A stretch of DNA of 64,000 nucleotides from Acidobacteria bacterium Ga0077534 (lineage in GTDB: Bacteria > Acidobacteriota > Blastocatellia > Pyrinomonadales > Pyrinomonadaceae): assembly GCA_001464455.1 (NCBI GenBank), contig LNEI01000016.1:163422-227421 (forward strand), in the 5' to 3' direction. Made by a program: the position numbers and the translations under genes. The notes beneath the pieces were generated by a model that saw only the letters and a program-made list of their open reading frames with translations, was not told where the DNA came from and ran no database searches. Below are positions 46,278 to 56,809 of this stretch, piece after piece; the first letter of the stretch is position 1, and each line of letters starts with the position of its first letter.

Positions 46278-47354
46278 ATGCGATTAAGGGACCGGCATTG
46301 GCGAAGCTTACTGGATGCGATAGCTAATCTGTACTCGGACGTTTCACTTGAAACGCTGCCCGAGCGAGCGTTGGGGTCTATCGGGCAGCTGTTGCCGGGT
46401 GAAATAATTGCGTTCGATTCGTTTACGGACGATGGCGTTCATACGGGAGATATCTGGCACGATCCGCCGGGTACGATATCGCCGGAACTTTATGCGGTTT
46501 TCGGAGAACTTGCTTCGGAGCATCCATTCTCGCCGTATGTTTTCTCGAGATCTCATCGGCACGCGATGATGACCTCAGATTATGTCTCACTGTCGGACTT
46601 CAAGAACGGAGCGATATTCAATGAGTTTTACAGACATTTTCCGGTCCATCATCAATTACTTGTACCCATAACAACCGGGCCAGGCACACTAGTCACCTGC
46701 ACTACCAACCGTAGAGGAAAGAATTTTACTGAGGAAGAGCGGCTAATGCTCAACCTAATCGCACCGCACATGGGAAATGCGATACACAACAGCAGGAAAA
46801 TGCGGGAGCTAACCTCTACGGTTGAGGACCTTAGCAATGCTCTTGAAACTCGCTCCTGCGGGATAGTGAGTTTGGATAAAGAACTAAAGATCGTTTACAT
46901 TAGCCACTTTTGTACCAAACTAATCGAAAAGTACATTGGAAAGGGTACGAGTGACGGTGAATCTCTTCCCGATTTTCTGATCAGCTGGATACGGCAGAAC
47001 GATCCGCTCTCTCATAACGGTATTCCTCGAGTACCCTCGGCATTAAAGCTTGAACTTCCTAATTCGACCCTGTCCGTCACGATCATGTTTGACGAAAAAA
47101 ACGATGAACGGTTCCTGATACTTGAGGAATCCAGAGAAGCGGCACCGAGCGACTTCCATATACTAGGACTAACAAAACGGCAGGCTGAGATACTCTTTTG
47201 GCTAAGTCGCGGTAAAACGGACAGAGACATCGGTGAGATACTTTGCATCAGCCATCGCACTGTCCATAAACACCTCGAAGCCATCTATACGCACCTCGGC
47301 GTCGAAACCAGAACGGCCGCTATGCAGATCGCACTTAGTACCATCAGGAACTGA
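46278..47354 (+). CDS. LuxR-type transcriptional regulator, first twin
   Basis: 358 residues. The N-terminal two-thirds are a predicted GAF/PAS-like sensing region (SLETLPERALGSIGQLLPGE, then a conserved NSRKMRELTSTVEDLSNALE helix linking to a PAS-like segment ETRSCGIVSLDKELKIVYIS). The C-terminal LuxR helix-turn-helix begins near 294 (LGLTKRQAEILFWLSRGKTD; GEILCISHRTVHKHLEAIY). It is followed after 32 bp by a paralogue whose DNA-binding domain is identical in protein sequence. It is a cytoplasmic DNA-binding regulator; the signal is unknown. Confidence 0.85.
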   Translation: MRLRDRHWRSLLDAIANLYSDVSLETLPERALGSIGQLLPGEIIAFDSFTDDGVHTGDIWHDPPGTISPELYAVFGELASEHPFSPYVFSRSHRHAMMTSDYVSLSDFKNGAIFNEFYRHFPVHHQLLVPITTGPGTLVTCTTNRRGKNFTEEERLMLNLIAPHMGNAIHNSRKMRELTSTVEDLSNALETRSCGIVSLDKELKIVYISHFCTKLIEKYIGKGTSDGESLPDFLISWIRQNDPLSHNGIPRVPSALKLELPNSTLSVTIMFDEKNDERFLILEESREAAPSDFHILGLTKRQAEILFWLSRGKTDRDIGEILCISHRTVHKHLEAIYTHLGVETRTAAMQIALSTIRN

Positions 47355-47386
47355 ATGAAATCGAAAAACTCGATAATTGAACATTA

Positions 47387-48463
47387 ATGAGTCTCGGGCA
47401 CAGAGAATGGAATCAGTTACTTCAGGCCGTCAAAGAAGTCTACTTCGAAGTTGATCCGTCTGCCACTGTTTCACGCAGTCTCAGTTCGGCCCGTCGTCTT
47501 TTTGGTTCGGAGATTACTGCTTTCGATTTTTTCTCGGAGAGCGGGGTTCATACTGGGGAATATTCTTATGCTCCGGACGGCTTTGTCACTGCGTCGGAAT
47601 TCGCCATCTTCGCCGAGCTTGCCCACGATCATCCCTTTGCAAAATTAGTTTTTGGCGAACGCATGTTGGGCGTGCACTCGATTTCAGACCTTCTTTCACT
47701 CGAACAATTCAAGAAAACTCCAATTTACAACGAATATTACCGCATTTATGGAATCGATCACCAAATCGTTGCGGCCTTCTCCACTCAGCCGAACGAAATT
47801 CTAACTTGTGCGTATAGCAGGTGTGGGGGAGACTTTACCAGTACAGAACGTGAAATGCTCAGTTTACTAGTACCGCATGTAACTAATGCAATTCGCAACA
47901 GTCGAAAGATGCAAGAACTGAACGCGACGGTCGATGATCTCAGTTTCGCGCTGGAAACACGTTCTTGTGGTGTCGTCAGTCTTGATCGTGAGTTGAAGAT
48001 CCTCTACATCAGCCATTTTTGCACGACCCTAATCGAGAAGTACCTCGGCAATGGTTCACTCGATGGTGGAACACTGCCCGAGCTTCTTCTTGGTTGGATC
48101 AGACAGAACGATCCGACGATCCAAAATGGAATCCCTCGTGTCCCATCTACCCTAAAGCTTGATCTTCCAAATTCAACATTGTCCGTCACGATAATGTTCG
48201 ATGAAAAGCGCGACGAACGGTTCCTGATACTGGAGGAGTCGAGAGAATCCGGGCCGAGCGACTTCCAGATATTAGGACTAACAAAACGGCAGGCTGAGAT
48301 ACTCTTTTGGCTCAGTCGCGGCAAAACGGACAGAGATATCGGGGAGATTCTTTGCATCAGCCATCGCACTGTCCATAAACACCTCGAAGCCATCTATACG
48401 CACCTGGGCGTCGAAACCAGAACCGCCGCTATGCAGATCGCTCTTAGCGCCGTAAAGTCTTAG
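47387..48463 (+). CDS. LuxR-type transcriptional regulator, second twin
   Basis: 358 residues, same length and layout as the preceding gene. Residues 1-180 differ clearly from the twin (for example VDPSATVSRSLSSARRLFGS against VSLETLPERALGSIGQLLPG), while from about 190 similarity rises and the helix-turn-helix is identical residue for residue, with few silent DNA changes. This points to gene conversion or strong selection for the same DNA target with different inputs. Probably co-transcribed with the first twin. Confidence 0.85.
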   Translation: MSLGHREWNQLLQAVKEVYFEVDPSATVSRSLSSARRLFGSEITAFDFFSESGVHTGEYSYAPDGFVTASEFAIFAELAHDHPFAKLVFGERMLGVHSISDLLSLEQFKKTPIYNEYYRIYGIDHQIVAAFSTQPNEILTCAYSRCGGDFTSTEREMLSLLVPHVTNAIRNSRKMQELNATVDDLSFALETRSCGVVSLDRELKILYISHFCTTLIEKYLGNGSLDGGTLPELLLGWIRQNDPTIQNGIPRVPSTLKLDLPNSTLSVTIMFDEKRDERFLILEESRESGPSDFQILGLTKRQAEILFWLSRGKTDRDIGEILCISHRTVHKHLEAIYTHLGVETRTAAMQIALSAVKS

Positions 48464-48708
48464 CACTTCAAACCTTTGTTTTCCAACAGATAAGCTTAAC
48501 TTCCGATCGTCCATCTTTTATTCCGTCTGTGCTCGTACTGTCGTAGCTGATCCTTAAACCCGTAAAATACTGAACGATCCATGAAGGCATCGGTTCTTCG
48601 AGTCGAGTCTCTTCACAAATGAAGTGCAGAGACCCGTTGCGTAAGTGATCCTCTTTTCGTCGATTATCCGCCTTTGAGATTGAGGCCTTTTTGCGGGCGA
48701 TTAAAAAA

Positions 48709-51168
48709 ATGACGGGAAACGGATCGATGGGAAGTCAATATCTGGGCACAGGTTTCACTAAGCGAGTTTTTTCACTTTTCTCACTTGCTCTGGTTCTAGC
48801 CGGGGTATTTACGGCGAGCGCTCAGAGCAAGCGTCGGGCGCCGCCCGCTGCGACACCAACGGCGGTCAGAAAGGCCGTTCCGGCGGGGGATCAAAAAGCT
48901 GTGGGAAGCAAGATCACAACGGTTGACGCCGGCCGGAAGATGGGCGATGCGTATCGGACGGGTGTACTTCCGGTCGCGGCTCCAGTTCCGGCCGGTACTA
49001 TCGAGGGGCAAGCTGCCCTGCTTGCTGACGCCGTCAGCCGTCGCGATGAACATTCGACTGCGGCCCTGATAGCCGCGTTGAAGGCGGCTGGTTATGGTGT
49101 GCGCGATGCGGACGGAAACGTCGACTACCAAAGAAGCGGCTGGCAAGGCATGGCTTTCGACGCGTGGGAGGTAGCGGCAATGGCTCGCAGCTTCGGCAAC
49201 GGCGTTGGGATCGGGCTGGGAAAGTTCGGCGACGGTCTTGAACTCATCGTACCCGAATGGAAAAAAGAAACGAACGCCGCTGACATCGTCCGGAGTATTA
49301 GAGCGGCAACGCAGAGCGAACATGCACCGCTCAGGTTCTGGGCGCATTTCATCATCGAACTCGGGCGGCGAGCTGATGCTCCGTATGATCTGCTCAACGA
49401 CGCCCAGGTCAAACACGCGCGGCTGGACGTCGTGCAAATCTCCCTGATAATGACGCGCCTAGCCGCTGATCTGAATTTCGCCGCGAAACGCCGGGAACTA
49501 CAGTCGCAGCAAGCGGAGATCCCTGAGCCGCGAGTATTGGGTGGTTCGTCATCCCATGTCATCCGAGCGAACTATCGCGGCCCCTATCTCCTGGAGGCCG
49601 CAGATCTAAGCATAGTGGGTGAAATGCGACGACCGAATACTGCTGATGATCCAAAATCTCCGTGTACTACGAACGAGATGGAGAGCTTGATCCTGGATCT
49701 GAACGCCACGGGAATGGGCCTCGGCTTTGGTCAGTTCACCGGATATCTCGAAAGTAAAGGCGTGATCTCTTCCAAGCCGGGTGCTATTCTCGGCGGAGCT
49801 AACGCACTTTTGATAGCACTGAAGCTGATAGCCACTTATGCCGCGCTCGACAGCGAAATATCGATCGATGGCGAACAAATGCTGACGCGGACGAAAACAA
49901 CTCAGGACGGCGAGCGCAAAACGCTTACGGCGAAAGTAAAGATAGACCTCGGCAAATGGCAGGCCATGAATTGCGTCCGCCCGGCTCTTAACGCTGCTGG
50001 ACTGGATTTTAGCGTCCCCAGTAACGGAGCCCTGGCGGGAACCCGTGTCGATTGGAACCTGATCGAAGGCGGAGTCGCGGATTCGGCAGCCGGCAACATC
50101 TGGCATACGGTAAAAAGTATTCCAAGTATAATAAAAGACGGAACAATGGATAACGGCGACGCGATCGTCTTTCTTGACACGCAGGCTGGTATCAAGCCAG
50201 CCGAAAAAAAACACTACAATTACACCGACTCTAACGGCGAATCGAAGATCGATGCGGTCGGAATGCGGCAGGTGCGGAATATGTCCGGAGAAAAGCTCCG
50301 TCCGGTCATGAAGCAGATGTCGGTCAATCTCGACATGCAGATCAAGACGATGAGGCTTAGCGATGCGACTGGAGCTGCCGGAACTGCAAATGACCTGGCG
50401 GGAAATGCGATCGCTTTTTTCACCAAGGACATTCCAGGGTTCATTTACGGTACGACTGCCGAGACGATATATCGCTCAAATCTGGGTTCGTCAAAGATCG
50501 TGACCATTCCTGTGAAAGACTGGCTGCCCTGCGACGGCGGCTGGAGCGGAACGATCACGAGAACGACAACTTATCGAAAAGAAGACCCGCCGGTTGTCAA
50601 CGGTTCAAAATCGTCATCCGGCTATAAAGAGTGGACCGAAAAACTGGAGATCAACGTCACCGGCAAGCAGGACCCGGATGACGGCATCCTGACCAATGGA
50701 TTTCTCGCGAAGGGGAAGATCAAATACGACGAGACTGTTTTCAGGAAGGAAAACGACCAGAAGTTCGAATGTTCGGAATTGAGTGGAAGCGGCCAAGGCC
50801 GTACAACGAGGTACGGCAAAAGAGATTATTACAATAAGCGGACCGGAAAGGCCGACCAGTCCGCCGACACAACGGTTTACGTAATGGCCTATACGGACTA
50901 CGCCTATCTGGATTTCAGCGTTCCAGATATCATAGGCGAAGGGTTTTACGATGAGAAAACGGACACACCTTGCCCGACCGCAAATCGCAACGGCACACGT
51001 GCCGGAAAAAACGACTACCCAATGCAGCGCATCGCTCACGACGTGACCGAGTTCAAGGTCGAATACGATGCCAAAAATCCCGGTGTGCTGAAAGGCACTA
51101 AAAGCATAAACAATTCTGACGGCAGCGTTTCGGTAATTACCTGGGACCTCGCTCGATGTCTCGCGTGA
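48709..51168 (+). CDS. Large secreted protein of unknown family
   Basis: About 819 residues from ATG 48709 (ATG 48727 is equally possible; a TTG at 48691 is not favoured). A signal peptide (VFSLFSLALVLAGVFTASAQ) is followed by a basic Pro/Ala stretch. The mature protein has alternating helical and beta regions without any motif I recognise; landmarks are FWAHFIIELGRRADAPYDLL near 210, MGLGFGQFTGYLESKG near 340 and NGDAIVFLDTQAGIKP near 480. A Cys near 605 (PCDGGWSGT) opens a beta-rich C-terminal third. It follows the LuxR twins by 245 bp and may be part of their target set (inference). A strong terminator closes it. Confidence 0.7.
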   Translation: MTGNGSMGSQYLGTGFTKRVFSLFSLALVLAGVFTASAQSKRRAPPAATPTAVRKAVPAGDQKAVGSKITTVDAGRKMGDAYRTGVLPVAAPVPAGTIEGQAALLADAVSRRDEHSTAALIAALKAAGYGVRDADGNVDYQRSGWQGMAFDAWEVAAMARSFGNGVGIGLGKFGDGLELIVPEWKKETNAADIVRSIRAATQSEHAPLRFWAHFIIELGRRADAPYDLLNDAQVKHARLDVVQISLIMTRLAADLNFAAKRRELQSQQAEIPEPRVLGGSSSHVIRANYRGPYLLEAADLSIVGEMRRPNTADDPKSPCTTNEMESLILDLNATGMGLGFGQFTGYLESKGVISSKPGAILGGANALLIALKLIATYAALDSEISIDGEQMLTRTKTTQDGERKTLTAKVKIDLGKWQAMNCVRPALNAAGLDFSVPSNGALAGTRVDWNLIEGGVADSAAGNIWHTVKSIPSIIKDGTMDNGDAIVFLDTQAGIKPAEKKHYNYTDSNGESKIDAVGMRQVRNMSGEKLRPVMKQMSVNLDMQIKTMRLSDATGAAGTANDLAGNAIAFFTKDIPGFIYGTTAETIYRSNLGSSKIVTIPVKDWLPCDGGWSGTITRTTTYRKEDPPVVNGSKSSSGYKEWTEKLEINVTGKQDPDDGILTNGFLAKGKIKYDETVFRKENDQKFECSELSGSGQGRTTRYGKRDYYNKRTGKADQSADTTVYVMAYTDYAYLDFSVPDIIGEGFYDEKTDTPCPTANRNGTRAGKNDYPMQRIAHDVTEFKVEYDAKNPGVLKGTKSINNSDGSVSVITWDLARCLA

Positions 51169-51216
51169 TCGGCGACTGATGCCATCGCAGGTCTAGGCGT
51201 AATAATAAAAGCCCCG

Positions 51217-51253
51217 TCGGACGCAGCACCCTGCGTCCGATTTGGTTTGTTTT
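51217..51253 (+). terminator. Rho-independent terminator
   Basis: A 10-bp perfect stem TCGGACGCAG/CTGCGTCCGA (51217-51226/51231-51240) with a CACC loop is followed by TTTGGTTTGTTTTT, 48 bp after the preceding stop. Confidence 0.85.
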
Positions 51254-51298
51254 TCAGAACGAATAGGCTAAACTTCCGTTGTTCCAATTTGCTCATCT

Positions 51299-52864
51299 AT
51301 GCTCTTTCTTTCGCAATCGGCGTGCGTTTATGGTATCGATGCGTTGATCGTCGATATCGAGGTGAATCTGCAGCCGGTGAAGAATGAGGTGGAGTCGACG
51401 CCACCGTTTACTATTGTGGGGCTGCCGGATACGGCTATTCGCGAGTCGAAGGAGCGGGTTCGGGCGGCGATCACTAACAGCAAGTACTTTTTTCCATTTC
51501 ACAAGACGACGATAAATCTCGCTCCGGCCGACGTTAAGAAGGAAGGTGCGGCGTTTGACCTGCCGATGGCCTTGGGGATCTTGGGTGCGAACGGCGACCT
51601 GGCGATCGAGAGCGTGGACGGGATATTGAGCGTTGGAGAATTGTCGCTTGACGGGCGTGTGCGGCCGGTTCGAGGGGCTTTGTCGATCGTTTTGAAGGCA
51701 CGTGAGATCGGGATAAAGCATGTTCTTTTGCCCGAAGAGAACGCTCCGGAAGCAGCCGTCGTGAGCGGCATAAACGTTTATCCGGTTGCCGACCTGCGGA
51801 CGGCGGCGGAGCTTTCGCACGAGTTGATGACCGGAAAGCCGACGCGCGTGCCGCCGATGAAGCTCGACCTGTCGGAGCTAAAGGCCCGCGAGAATCGATA
51901 CAACGCTGACTTTAATGAGGTCCGAGGCCAGCAAACGGCGAAGCGGGCTCTCGAGGTGGCAAGTGCGGGTGGGCACAATATTTTGTTTATCGGCCCGCCG
52001 GGTTCGGGTAAAACGATGCTGGCAAAGCGTCTTCCGACGATCCTGCCGCCGCTGGAATTTGAAGAGGCGATCGAGATCACGAAGATACATTCGGTCGCGG
52101 GACTCACTGGAAAGTCAGGTTTGATCGTTGAGCGGCCGTTCAAATCGCCGCATCATACCGTTTCGCAGGCCGGGCTGATCGGCGGCGGTTCGATACCGAA
52201 GCCGGGCGACGTTTCGCTTGCTCATCTCGGCGTTCTGTTTCTGGACGAACTGCCGGAGTTTGACCGCAGCGTGCTCGAGGTTTTGCGTCAGCCGATGGAA
52301 GACAAGACGGTGACCATCTCGCGGGCGGCAACTTCGCTGACATTTCCTTCGAATTTTACGCTCGTGGCGTCGATGAATCCGTGCCCGTGCGGTTATTTTG
52401 GATCGTCACGAGAGTGTAAATGTTCGCCGATGCAGATACAGCGGTATGTCGGCAAGATCTCGGGGCCGCTGATGGACAGGATCGACATTCATATTGATGT
52501 GCCGGCCGTGAAATTCAACGAGCTGCGGGCGAAGAACGTTGAGGAATGCGACAGTTCGGCGACGATCAGGGAACGTGTAAATAGGGCACGCGAGGTGCAG
52601 ATCGCACGGCTCGGCAGTGAGGGGGTTTATTCGAATTCTGCGATGTCTCCGAAGCAGATACGAAAATATTGCGAACTTGATGCTCAGAGCGAAGAGTTAT
52701 TGGAACGGGCGATGTCGAGGCAGGGGCTTTCGGCCCGTGCTCATGACCGTATTCTAAAAGTATCGCGAACCATCGCCGACCTAGACGGCAGCGAAAATAT
52801 CCAGCCGGGGCATATCAGTGAGGCGATAAATTATCGTTCGCTGGATAGGAATTATTGGGCGTGA
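51299..52864 (+). CDS. comM: YifB/ComM-family Mg-chelatase-like AAA ATPase
   Basis: 521 residues, full length. N-terminal Lon-like domain ([20 protein letters not shown]), Walker [18 protein letters not shown], Walker [20 protein letters not shown], sensor region [13 protein letters not shown] and a C-terminal Mg-chelatase lid ([20 protein letters not shown]). ComM is a hexameric branch-migration helicase aiding integration of transforming DNA; with the pil genes elsewhere in the window, natural competence is conceivable. Confidence 0.92.
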   Translation: MLFLSQSACVYGIDALIVDIEVNLQPVKNEVESTPPFTIVGLPDTAIRESKERVRAAITNSKYFFPFHKTTINLAPADVKKEGAAFDLPMALGILGANGDLAIESVDGILSVGELSLDGRVRPVRGALSIVLKAREIGIKHVLLPEENAPEAAVVSGINVYPVADLRTAAELSHELMTGKPTRVPPMKLDLSELKARENRYNADFNEVRGQQTAKRALEVASAGGHNILFIGPPGSGKTMLAKRLPTILPPLEFEEAIEITKIHSVAGLTGKSGLIVERPFKSPHHTVSQAGLIGGGSIPKPGDVSLAHLGVLFLDELPEFDRSVLEVLRQPMEDKTVTISRAATSLTFPSNFTLVASMNPCPCGYFGSSRECKCSPMQIQRYVGKISGPLMDRIDIHIDVPAVKFNELRAKNVEECDSSATIRERVNRAREVQIARLGSEGVYSNSAMSPKQIRKYCELDAQSEELLERAMSRQGLSARAHDRILKVSRTIADLDGSENIQPGHISEAINYRSLDRNYWA

Positions 52865-52877
52865 GAAGAGAAATCGA

Positions 52878-52985
52878 AACAACGGATCGACGCGAGTTAA
52901 CGCGGAAACGCGAAAGAAGTTGGAAGTCGGTCGCTTCCTGGCAGATCTTATCCTGATCCGTGCTAATCTGACTAAATCCGTTATT
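52878..52985. repeat. Intergenic repeat of CGGATC/GATCCG words
   Basis: AACGGATCGACGCGAGTTAA... upstream and ...GATCCGTGCTAATCTGACTA downstream (52944-52985) form degenerate arms in the gap between comM and the ABC ATPase gene. The right arm resembles the repeat at 55656-55691. Confidence 0.5.
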
Positions 52986-52994
52986 AATTGATCT

Positions 52995-54485
52995 ATGGCG
53001 AATCCTCTACTCGAAATGAAAGGCATAGGTAAGCGGTTTCCTGGCGTGATCGCTTTGGATCGGGTGGACTTCGCTATCGGGCCGGGCGAGGTTGTGGCTC
53101 TGGCCGGTGAAAATGGGGCGGGGAAGTCGACGCTGATGAAGATCCTCGGCGGCGTTTACCAGCCGGACGACGGGCAGATATTTGTAGACGGCAAAAAGGT
53201 CGCGATCAAGTCCGTGTCGGATGCGAGTGTTCATGGGATCGGGTTTGTGCACCAGGAACTGAATGTGCTCGTTAACCTAACCGCCGCCGAGAACGTCTAC
53301 CTCGGCCGTGAACCGCTAAAGTTCGGTTTTCTAGTCGACCGTGCAAAACTCAACGCCGACGCCGAAGTTTACCTAAAACGCCTCGGGCTCAACATCTCGG
53401 GAAAGACACGATTGAGCGAACTCTCGATCGCCCAGCAGCAGATGGTCGAGCTGGCTAAAGCTCTCTCACTCAACGCCCGCATCCTGATAATGGATGAACC
53501 AACGTCCAGCCTGACGCTGACCGAGACGGAGCGTCTGCTTGCGGTCATAAAGGATCTGCGGGAACATGGCGTTTCGATCATATATATTTCGCACCGTTTG
53601 GCCGAAATAAAGGAGATAGCGGATCGCGTCGTCGTGCTTCGCGACGGCAAAAATGCGGGCGTTCTCGAACACGATGAAATAAACCACGACGCGATCGTCA
53701 AATTGATGGTCGGACGCGATATTGAGCGGACGAATCGTGGTCAGAATGCCGATGGCGACAGCGAGACCATTGCTGTAAATGATCTGAGAACAAGGCGTTA
53801 CCCTAAGAGGTCGGTTTCGTTCGATGTGCGAAAGGGAGAGATATTGGGTTTTGCGGGGCTGGTCGGAGCGGGACGTTCGGATGCGGCGCAGGCGATTTTT
53901 GGCGTGGACACGCCGCTTTCGGGTTCGGTGAACATCGACGGCAAGAACGTGAAGATAACCTCAGCCACCGATGCGATCAGGAATGGGATCTTTTTAATAC
54001 CGGAAGATCGTCGAAATTCGGGGCTAATATTGGATATACCAATTCGCGAGAATGTGACTTTGCCCGCATTGCGTCGATATTCATCAGCGGGACTTGTAAA
54101 CAAAACTGCCGAGACGGTTAAGGCAAAGGAGATGTGCCAGCGGCTGAACGTGAAGGCTCCCTCGGTCGAATCGAAGGCCGCAAATCTAAGCGGCGGGAAT
54201 CAGCAGAAGGTCGTGCTTGCAAAATGGCTCTCGCTCGAACCGAAGCTCTTGATATTCGACGAGCCGACCCGCGGGATCGATGTCGGAGCGAAATCAGAGA
54301 TCTATCAATTGATGCGCGACCTCGCCGCGAGCGGTGTTGCGATCGTCATGATCTCAAGCGATATGGAAGAGGTCCTCGGCGAAAGCGACCGCGTCGCCGT
54401 CATGCACGAAGGAGCGATAACAGGAATTCTGGATCGCGCCGACGCGAACGAGGAAGCGGTTATGCGGTTGGCGGTCGGGCATTAG
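52995..54485 (+). CDS. Sugar ABC transporter ATP-binding protein (RbsA/MglA/XylG type)
   Basis: 496 residues with two ABC cassettes. First: Walker A AGENGAGKSTLMK, signature LSIAQQQMVELAKAL, Walker B ILIMDEPTSSL. Second: degenerate Walker A GLVGAGRSDAAQAIFG, signature LSGGNQQKVVLAKWL, Walker B LLIFDEPTRGIDVG. This duplicated form is specific for the CUT2 family that imports monosaccharides (ribose, galactose, xylose, arabinose). It starts the sugar cluster; the permease follows after 135 bp. Confidence 0.92.
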   Translation: MANPLLEMKGIGKRFPGVIALDRVDFAIGPGEVVALAGENGAGKSTLMKILGGVYQPDDGQIFVDGKKVAIKSVSDASVHGIGFVHQELNVLVNLTAAENVYLGREPLKFGFLVDRAKLNADAEVYLKRLGLNISGKTRLSELSIAQQQMVELAKALSLNARILIMDEPTSSLTLTETERLLAVIKDLREHGVSIIYISHRLAEIKEIADRVVVLRDGKNAGVLEHDEINHDAIVKLMVGRDIERTNRGQNADGDSETIAVNDLRTRRYPKRSVSFDVRKGEILGFAGLVGAGRSDAAQAIFGVDTPLSGSVNIDGKNVKITSATDAIRNGIFLIPEDRRNSGLILDIPIRENVTLPALRRYSSAGLVNKTAETVKAKEMCQRLNVKAPSVESKAANLSGGNQQKVVLAKWLSLEPKLLIFDEPTRGIDVGAKSEIYQLMRDLAASGVAIVMISSDMEEVLGESDRVAVMHEGAITGILDRADANEEAVMRLAVGH

Positions 54486-54497
54486 AATGAAGAATCT

Positions 54498-54604
54498 TTA
54501 ACGCAAAGACGCTAAGGGGCAAAGACGCAAAGGAAGCCCGAGGCAGTTTCCTAAACAAACATGATTTCTTAACTTTGCGTCTTTGCCGCTTCGCGTCTTT
54601 ACGT
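54498..54604. repeat. Inverted repeat built of GCAAAGACGCAAAG words
   Basis: TTAACGCAAAGACGCTAAGG... (left) pairs with ...AACTTTGCGTCTTTGCCGCT (right) around a 36-nt centre, between the ABC ATPase and permease genes. The same words form the repeat at 60191-60281. Confidence 0.8.
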
Positions 54605-54620
54605 CAAATAAACGAAACAG

Positions 54621-55574
54621 ATGAGAAAAGAACTAGGAACATTCGTACTGCTCGTCGTGCTTTGCATCGTGCTGGCGATCATGAATCCGAGCTTCGTTTC
54701 GGGCGTCAATCTGCAGAATCTGGCGCGGCTGATCGGCATCTACGGGATCTTCAGCATCGGCCTTGGCTTGGTCGTGATAACGGGCGGTATCGATCTCTCG
54801 GTCGGGTCCGTCTTCGCGTTACTCGGCGTGCTGCTGTCGATCTTTCTGGTCGAATGGCAGCTGCCGGCAGCGGTAGCGGTGCTTTTGGTCATCGGGATAA
54901 CGACCTCGTTAGGTGTTTTCAACGGTTTTCTCATTACAAAGGTAAAGATCCAGCCGTTTATCGTGACGCTGTGCGGGCTTTTGTTTTATCGTGGTCTCGC
55001 GAGATTTGTGGCGAGCGACGAGACGAAAGGCTTTGGGGCCGCGAGCGGATTTGAGACTCTGCAAAGTATGGCGACGGGCAGTGTCGCCGGGATTCCGACA
55101 CCGTTTATTATCCTAGTCGCGATCAGCATTGTTGCCTGGGTCGTGCTGCACCGCTCAATTTTTGGGCGCTATCTATTTGCGGTCGGCAGGAACGAGACGG
55201 CCGCGAGATATTCTGGGATAAATTCAGACATCGTTGTGGCTGGAGCCTATGTTCTGTGTGCTTTGCTGACCTCGATCGCTGGGATCTTACTCGCTTTTTA
55301 TACCAATTCGATCTCGCCCTCATCGCACGGCAATTTCTACGAACTTTACGGCATCGCCGCGGCGGTCCTGGGCGGCTGCAGCCTGCGTGGCGGCGAAGGT
55401 TCGATCATCGGTATTTTGATCGGCACGGCTTTGCTGCAAGTGCTGCAAAATCTGGTAAATCTGCTCGGTATTCCGAGTTCACTTAATTTTGCCGTCATGG
55501 GAGCGGTTATTTTGATCGGGGTTGTGGCGGATCAGCTACTGAGACAACGACAGGCGGCCCGTATTGCGACGTAG
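54621..55574 (+). CDS. Sugar ABC transporter permease (RbsC/MglC/XylH type)
   Basis: 317 residues with about ten membrane helices and the family motifs VVITGGIDLSVGSVFALLG and YGIAAAVLGGCSLRGGEGSI. It forms the channel with the preceding CUT2 ATPase. No periplasmic sugar-binding protein gene is present in the cluster, so that component must be elsewhere. Confidence 0.92.
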   Translation: MRKELGTFVLLVVLCIVLAIMNPSFVSGVNLQNLARLIGIYGIFSIGLGLVVITGGIDLSVGSVFALLGVLLSIFLVEWQLPAAVAVLLVIGITTSLGVFNGFLITKVKIQPFIVTLCGLLFYRGLARFVASDETKGFGAASGFETLQSMATGSVAGIPTPFIILVAISIVAWVVLHRSIFGRYLFAVGRNETAARYSGINSDIVVAGAYVLCALLTSIAGILLAFYTNSISPSSHGNFYELYGIAAAVLGGCSLRGGEGSIIGILIGTALLQVLQNLVNLLGIPSSLNFAVMGAVILIGVVADQLLRQRQAARIAT

Positions 55575-55607
55575 CCTGGTGGGCGACGCTAAATGGAACG
55601 CCGATGA

Positions 55608-55691
55608 AACGGATACGACGGATTTGCGCAGATCCGCCGGGAAGATCTAACCAGTCCTTATCCGTGTCGATCTGTCTGATCCGTCCTATCC
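55608..55691. repeat. Inverted repeat built of CGGATAC/GATCCG words
   Basis: AACGGATACGACGGATTTGC... and ...TTATCCGTGTCGATCTGTCTG pair imperfectly; the element fills the gap between the permease and galT. Confidence 0.65.
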
Positions 55692-55704
55692 TTGTACTAT
55701 TTTA

Positions 55705-56775
55705 GTGCCCGATACGAGGCTCTGTTTAGTGGTAGAAGAAACCAAAACTGGAATTTGGGAACAGCGTTGGCATCCGCTTCGTGAGGAGTGGGTGATCGTT
55801 GCGGCTCACCGGCAAAACAGGCCTTGGAGCGGTGAGATGCTTGGTTCCTCGATGCGAGAGACGCCTAAATACGTAGACGATTGTTATTTGTGCCCAGGAA
55901 ACGAGCGTGTTGGTGGGCATCGAAATGATGATTACGAGGGAGTTTTCGTCTTCGATAACGACTTGCCCAGCGTGGGACAAAGTGCTCCGACCGAACTCGA
56001 AAAGCCCGTCGGCATTTATCGAAATCGCCCGGCAAATGGCCTCGCCCGCGTCATTTGTTATAGCCCTAACCACAGCCTGTCGCTCGCGGAAATGGAAACA
56101 TCCGATATCGAGAACGTCATCTCAGCATGGCAGCAAGAATACCGCGACCTGGGCGGTCGCGATGGTGTGGATCATGTACTGATATTCGAAAATAAAGGCG
56201 AAGCGGTCGGAGTTTCAAATCCGCACCCGCACGGCCAAATATACGCGACGAACTTTGTTTTCAAGACCATCGAGACGGAAGCGAAGGCTGGCGAAAGGCA
56301 TTTGAGAGAAACGGGCCGCGTTCTGTTTGCCGATATTATCGATGCCGAGCAGAAAGACCGCAGGCGTGTGATCTTTGAAAACGAGCACGCTATCGCGTTC
56401 ATGCCGTATTTCGCACGCTACGCTTACGAAGTTTATGTCGCCCCGAAACGCGCTTGCCCGAGCGTCGCGGACATGAATTCAGAAGAAGTCGGAGATTTTG
56501 GGGAAGCTTTGAAAGCTGTCCTCGTAAGGTACGACAATCTTTGGAAAATGCCGTTTCCGTATGTAATGCCTCTGCATAACGCGCCGACGGACGGAGGCGA
56601 CTATCGCGGTTTTCACTTTCATATCGAATTTCATCCGCCGCTGCGAAAGCCGAACCTGCTGAAGTATCTCGCGGGGCCAGAGATCGGCGGCGGGAATTTT
56701 TTGAGCGACACTTCGCCGGAAGAAAAAGCGACCGAACTTAAGGCCCAAAGTCCCACACATTTCCGCTTCAGTTAA
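55705..56775 (+). CDS. galT: Galactose-1-phosphate uridylyltransferase
   Basis: 356 residues from GTG 55705. HIT-superfamily active site [11 protein letters not shown] (nucleophilic His in HPH), zinc-site [10 protein letters not shown] and [20 protein letters not shown] near the end. It transfers UMP from UDP-glucose to galactose-1-phosphate in the Leloir pathway. It begins the tight run galT, phosphatase, GHMP kinase, galE. Confidence 0.93.
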   Translation: MPDTRLCLVVEETKTGIWEQRWHPLREEWVIVAAHRQNRPWSGEMLGSSMRETPKYVDDCYLCPGNERVGGHRNDDYEGVFVFDNDLPSVGQSAPTELEKPVGIYRNRPANGLARVICYSPNHSLSLAEMETSDIENVISAWQQEYRDLGGRDGVDHVLIFENKGEAVGVSNPHPHGQIYATNFVFKTIETEAKAGERHLRETGRVLFADIIDAEQKDRRRVIFENEHAIAFMPYFARYAYEVYVAPKRACPSVADMNSEEVGDFGEALKAVLVRYDNLWKMPFPYVMPLHNAPTDGGDYRGFHFHIEFHPPLRKPNLLKYLAGPEIGGGNFLSDTSPEEKATELKAQSPTHFRFS

Positions 56776-56809
56776 ACGCTTAACGTGTGGCATAATCACG
56801 GTTAGCAAG

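Noticed and set aside
54498..54604. CRISPR array, suggested by the reiterated GCAAAGACGC words
   Set aside because: Units are too short, without spacers, and arranged as an inverted, not a direct, repeat; no cas genes are present.
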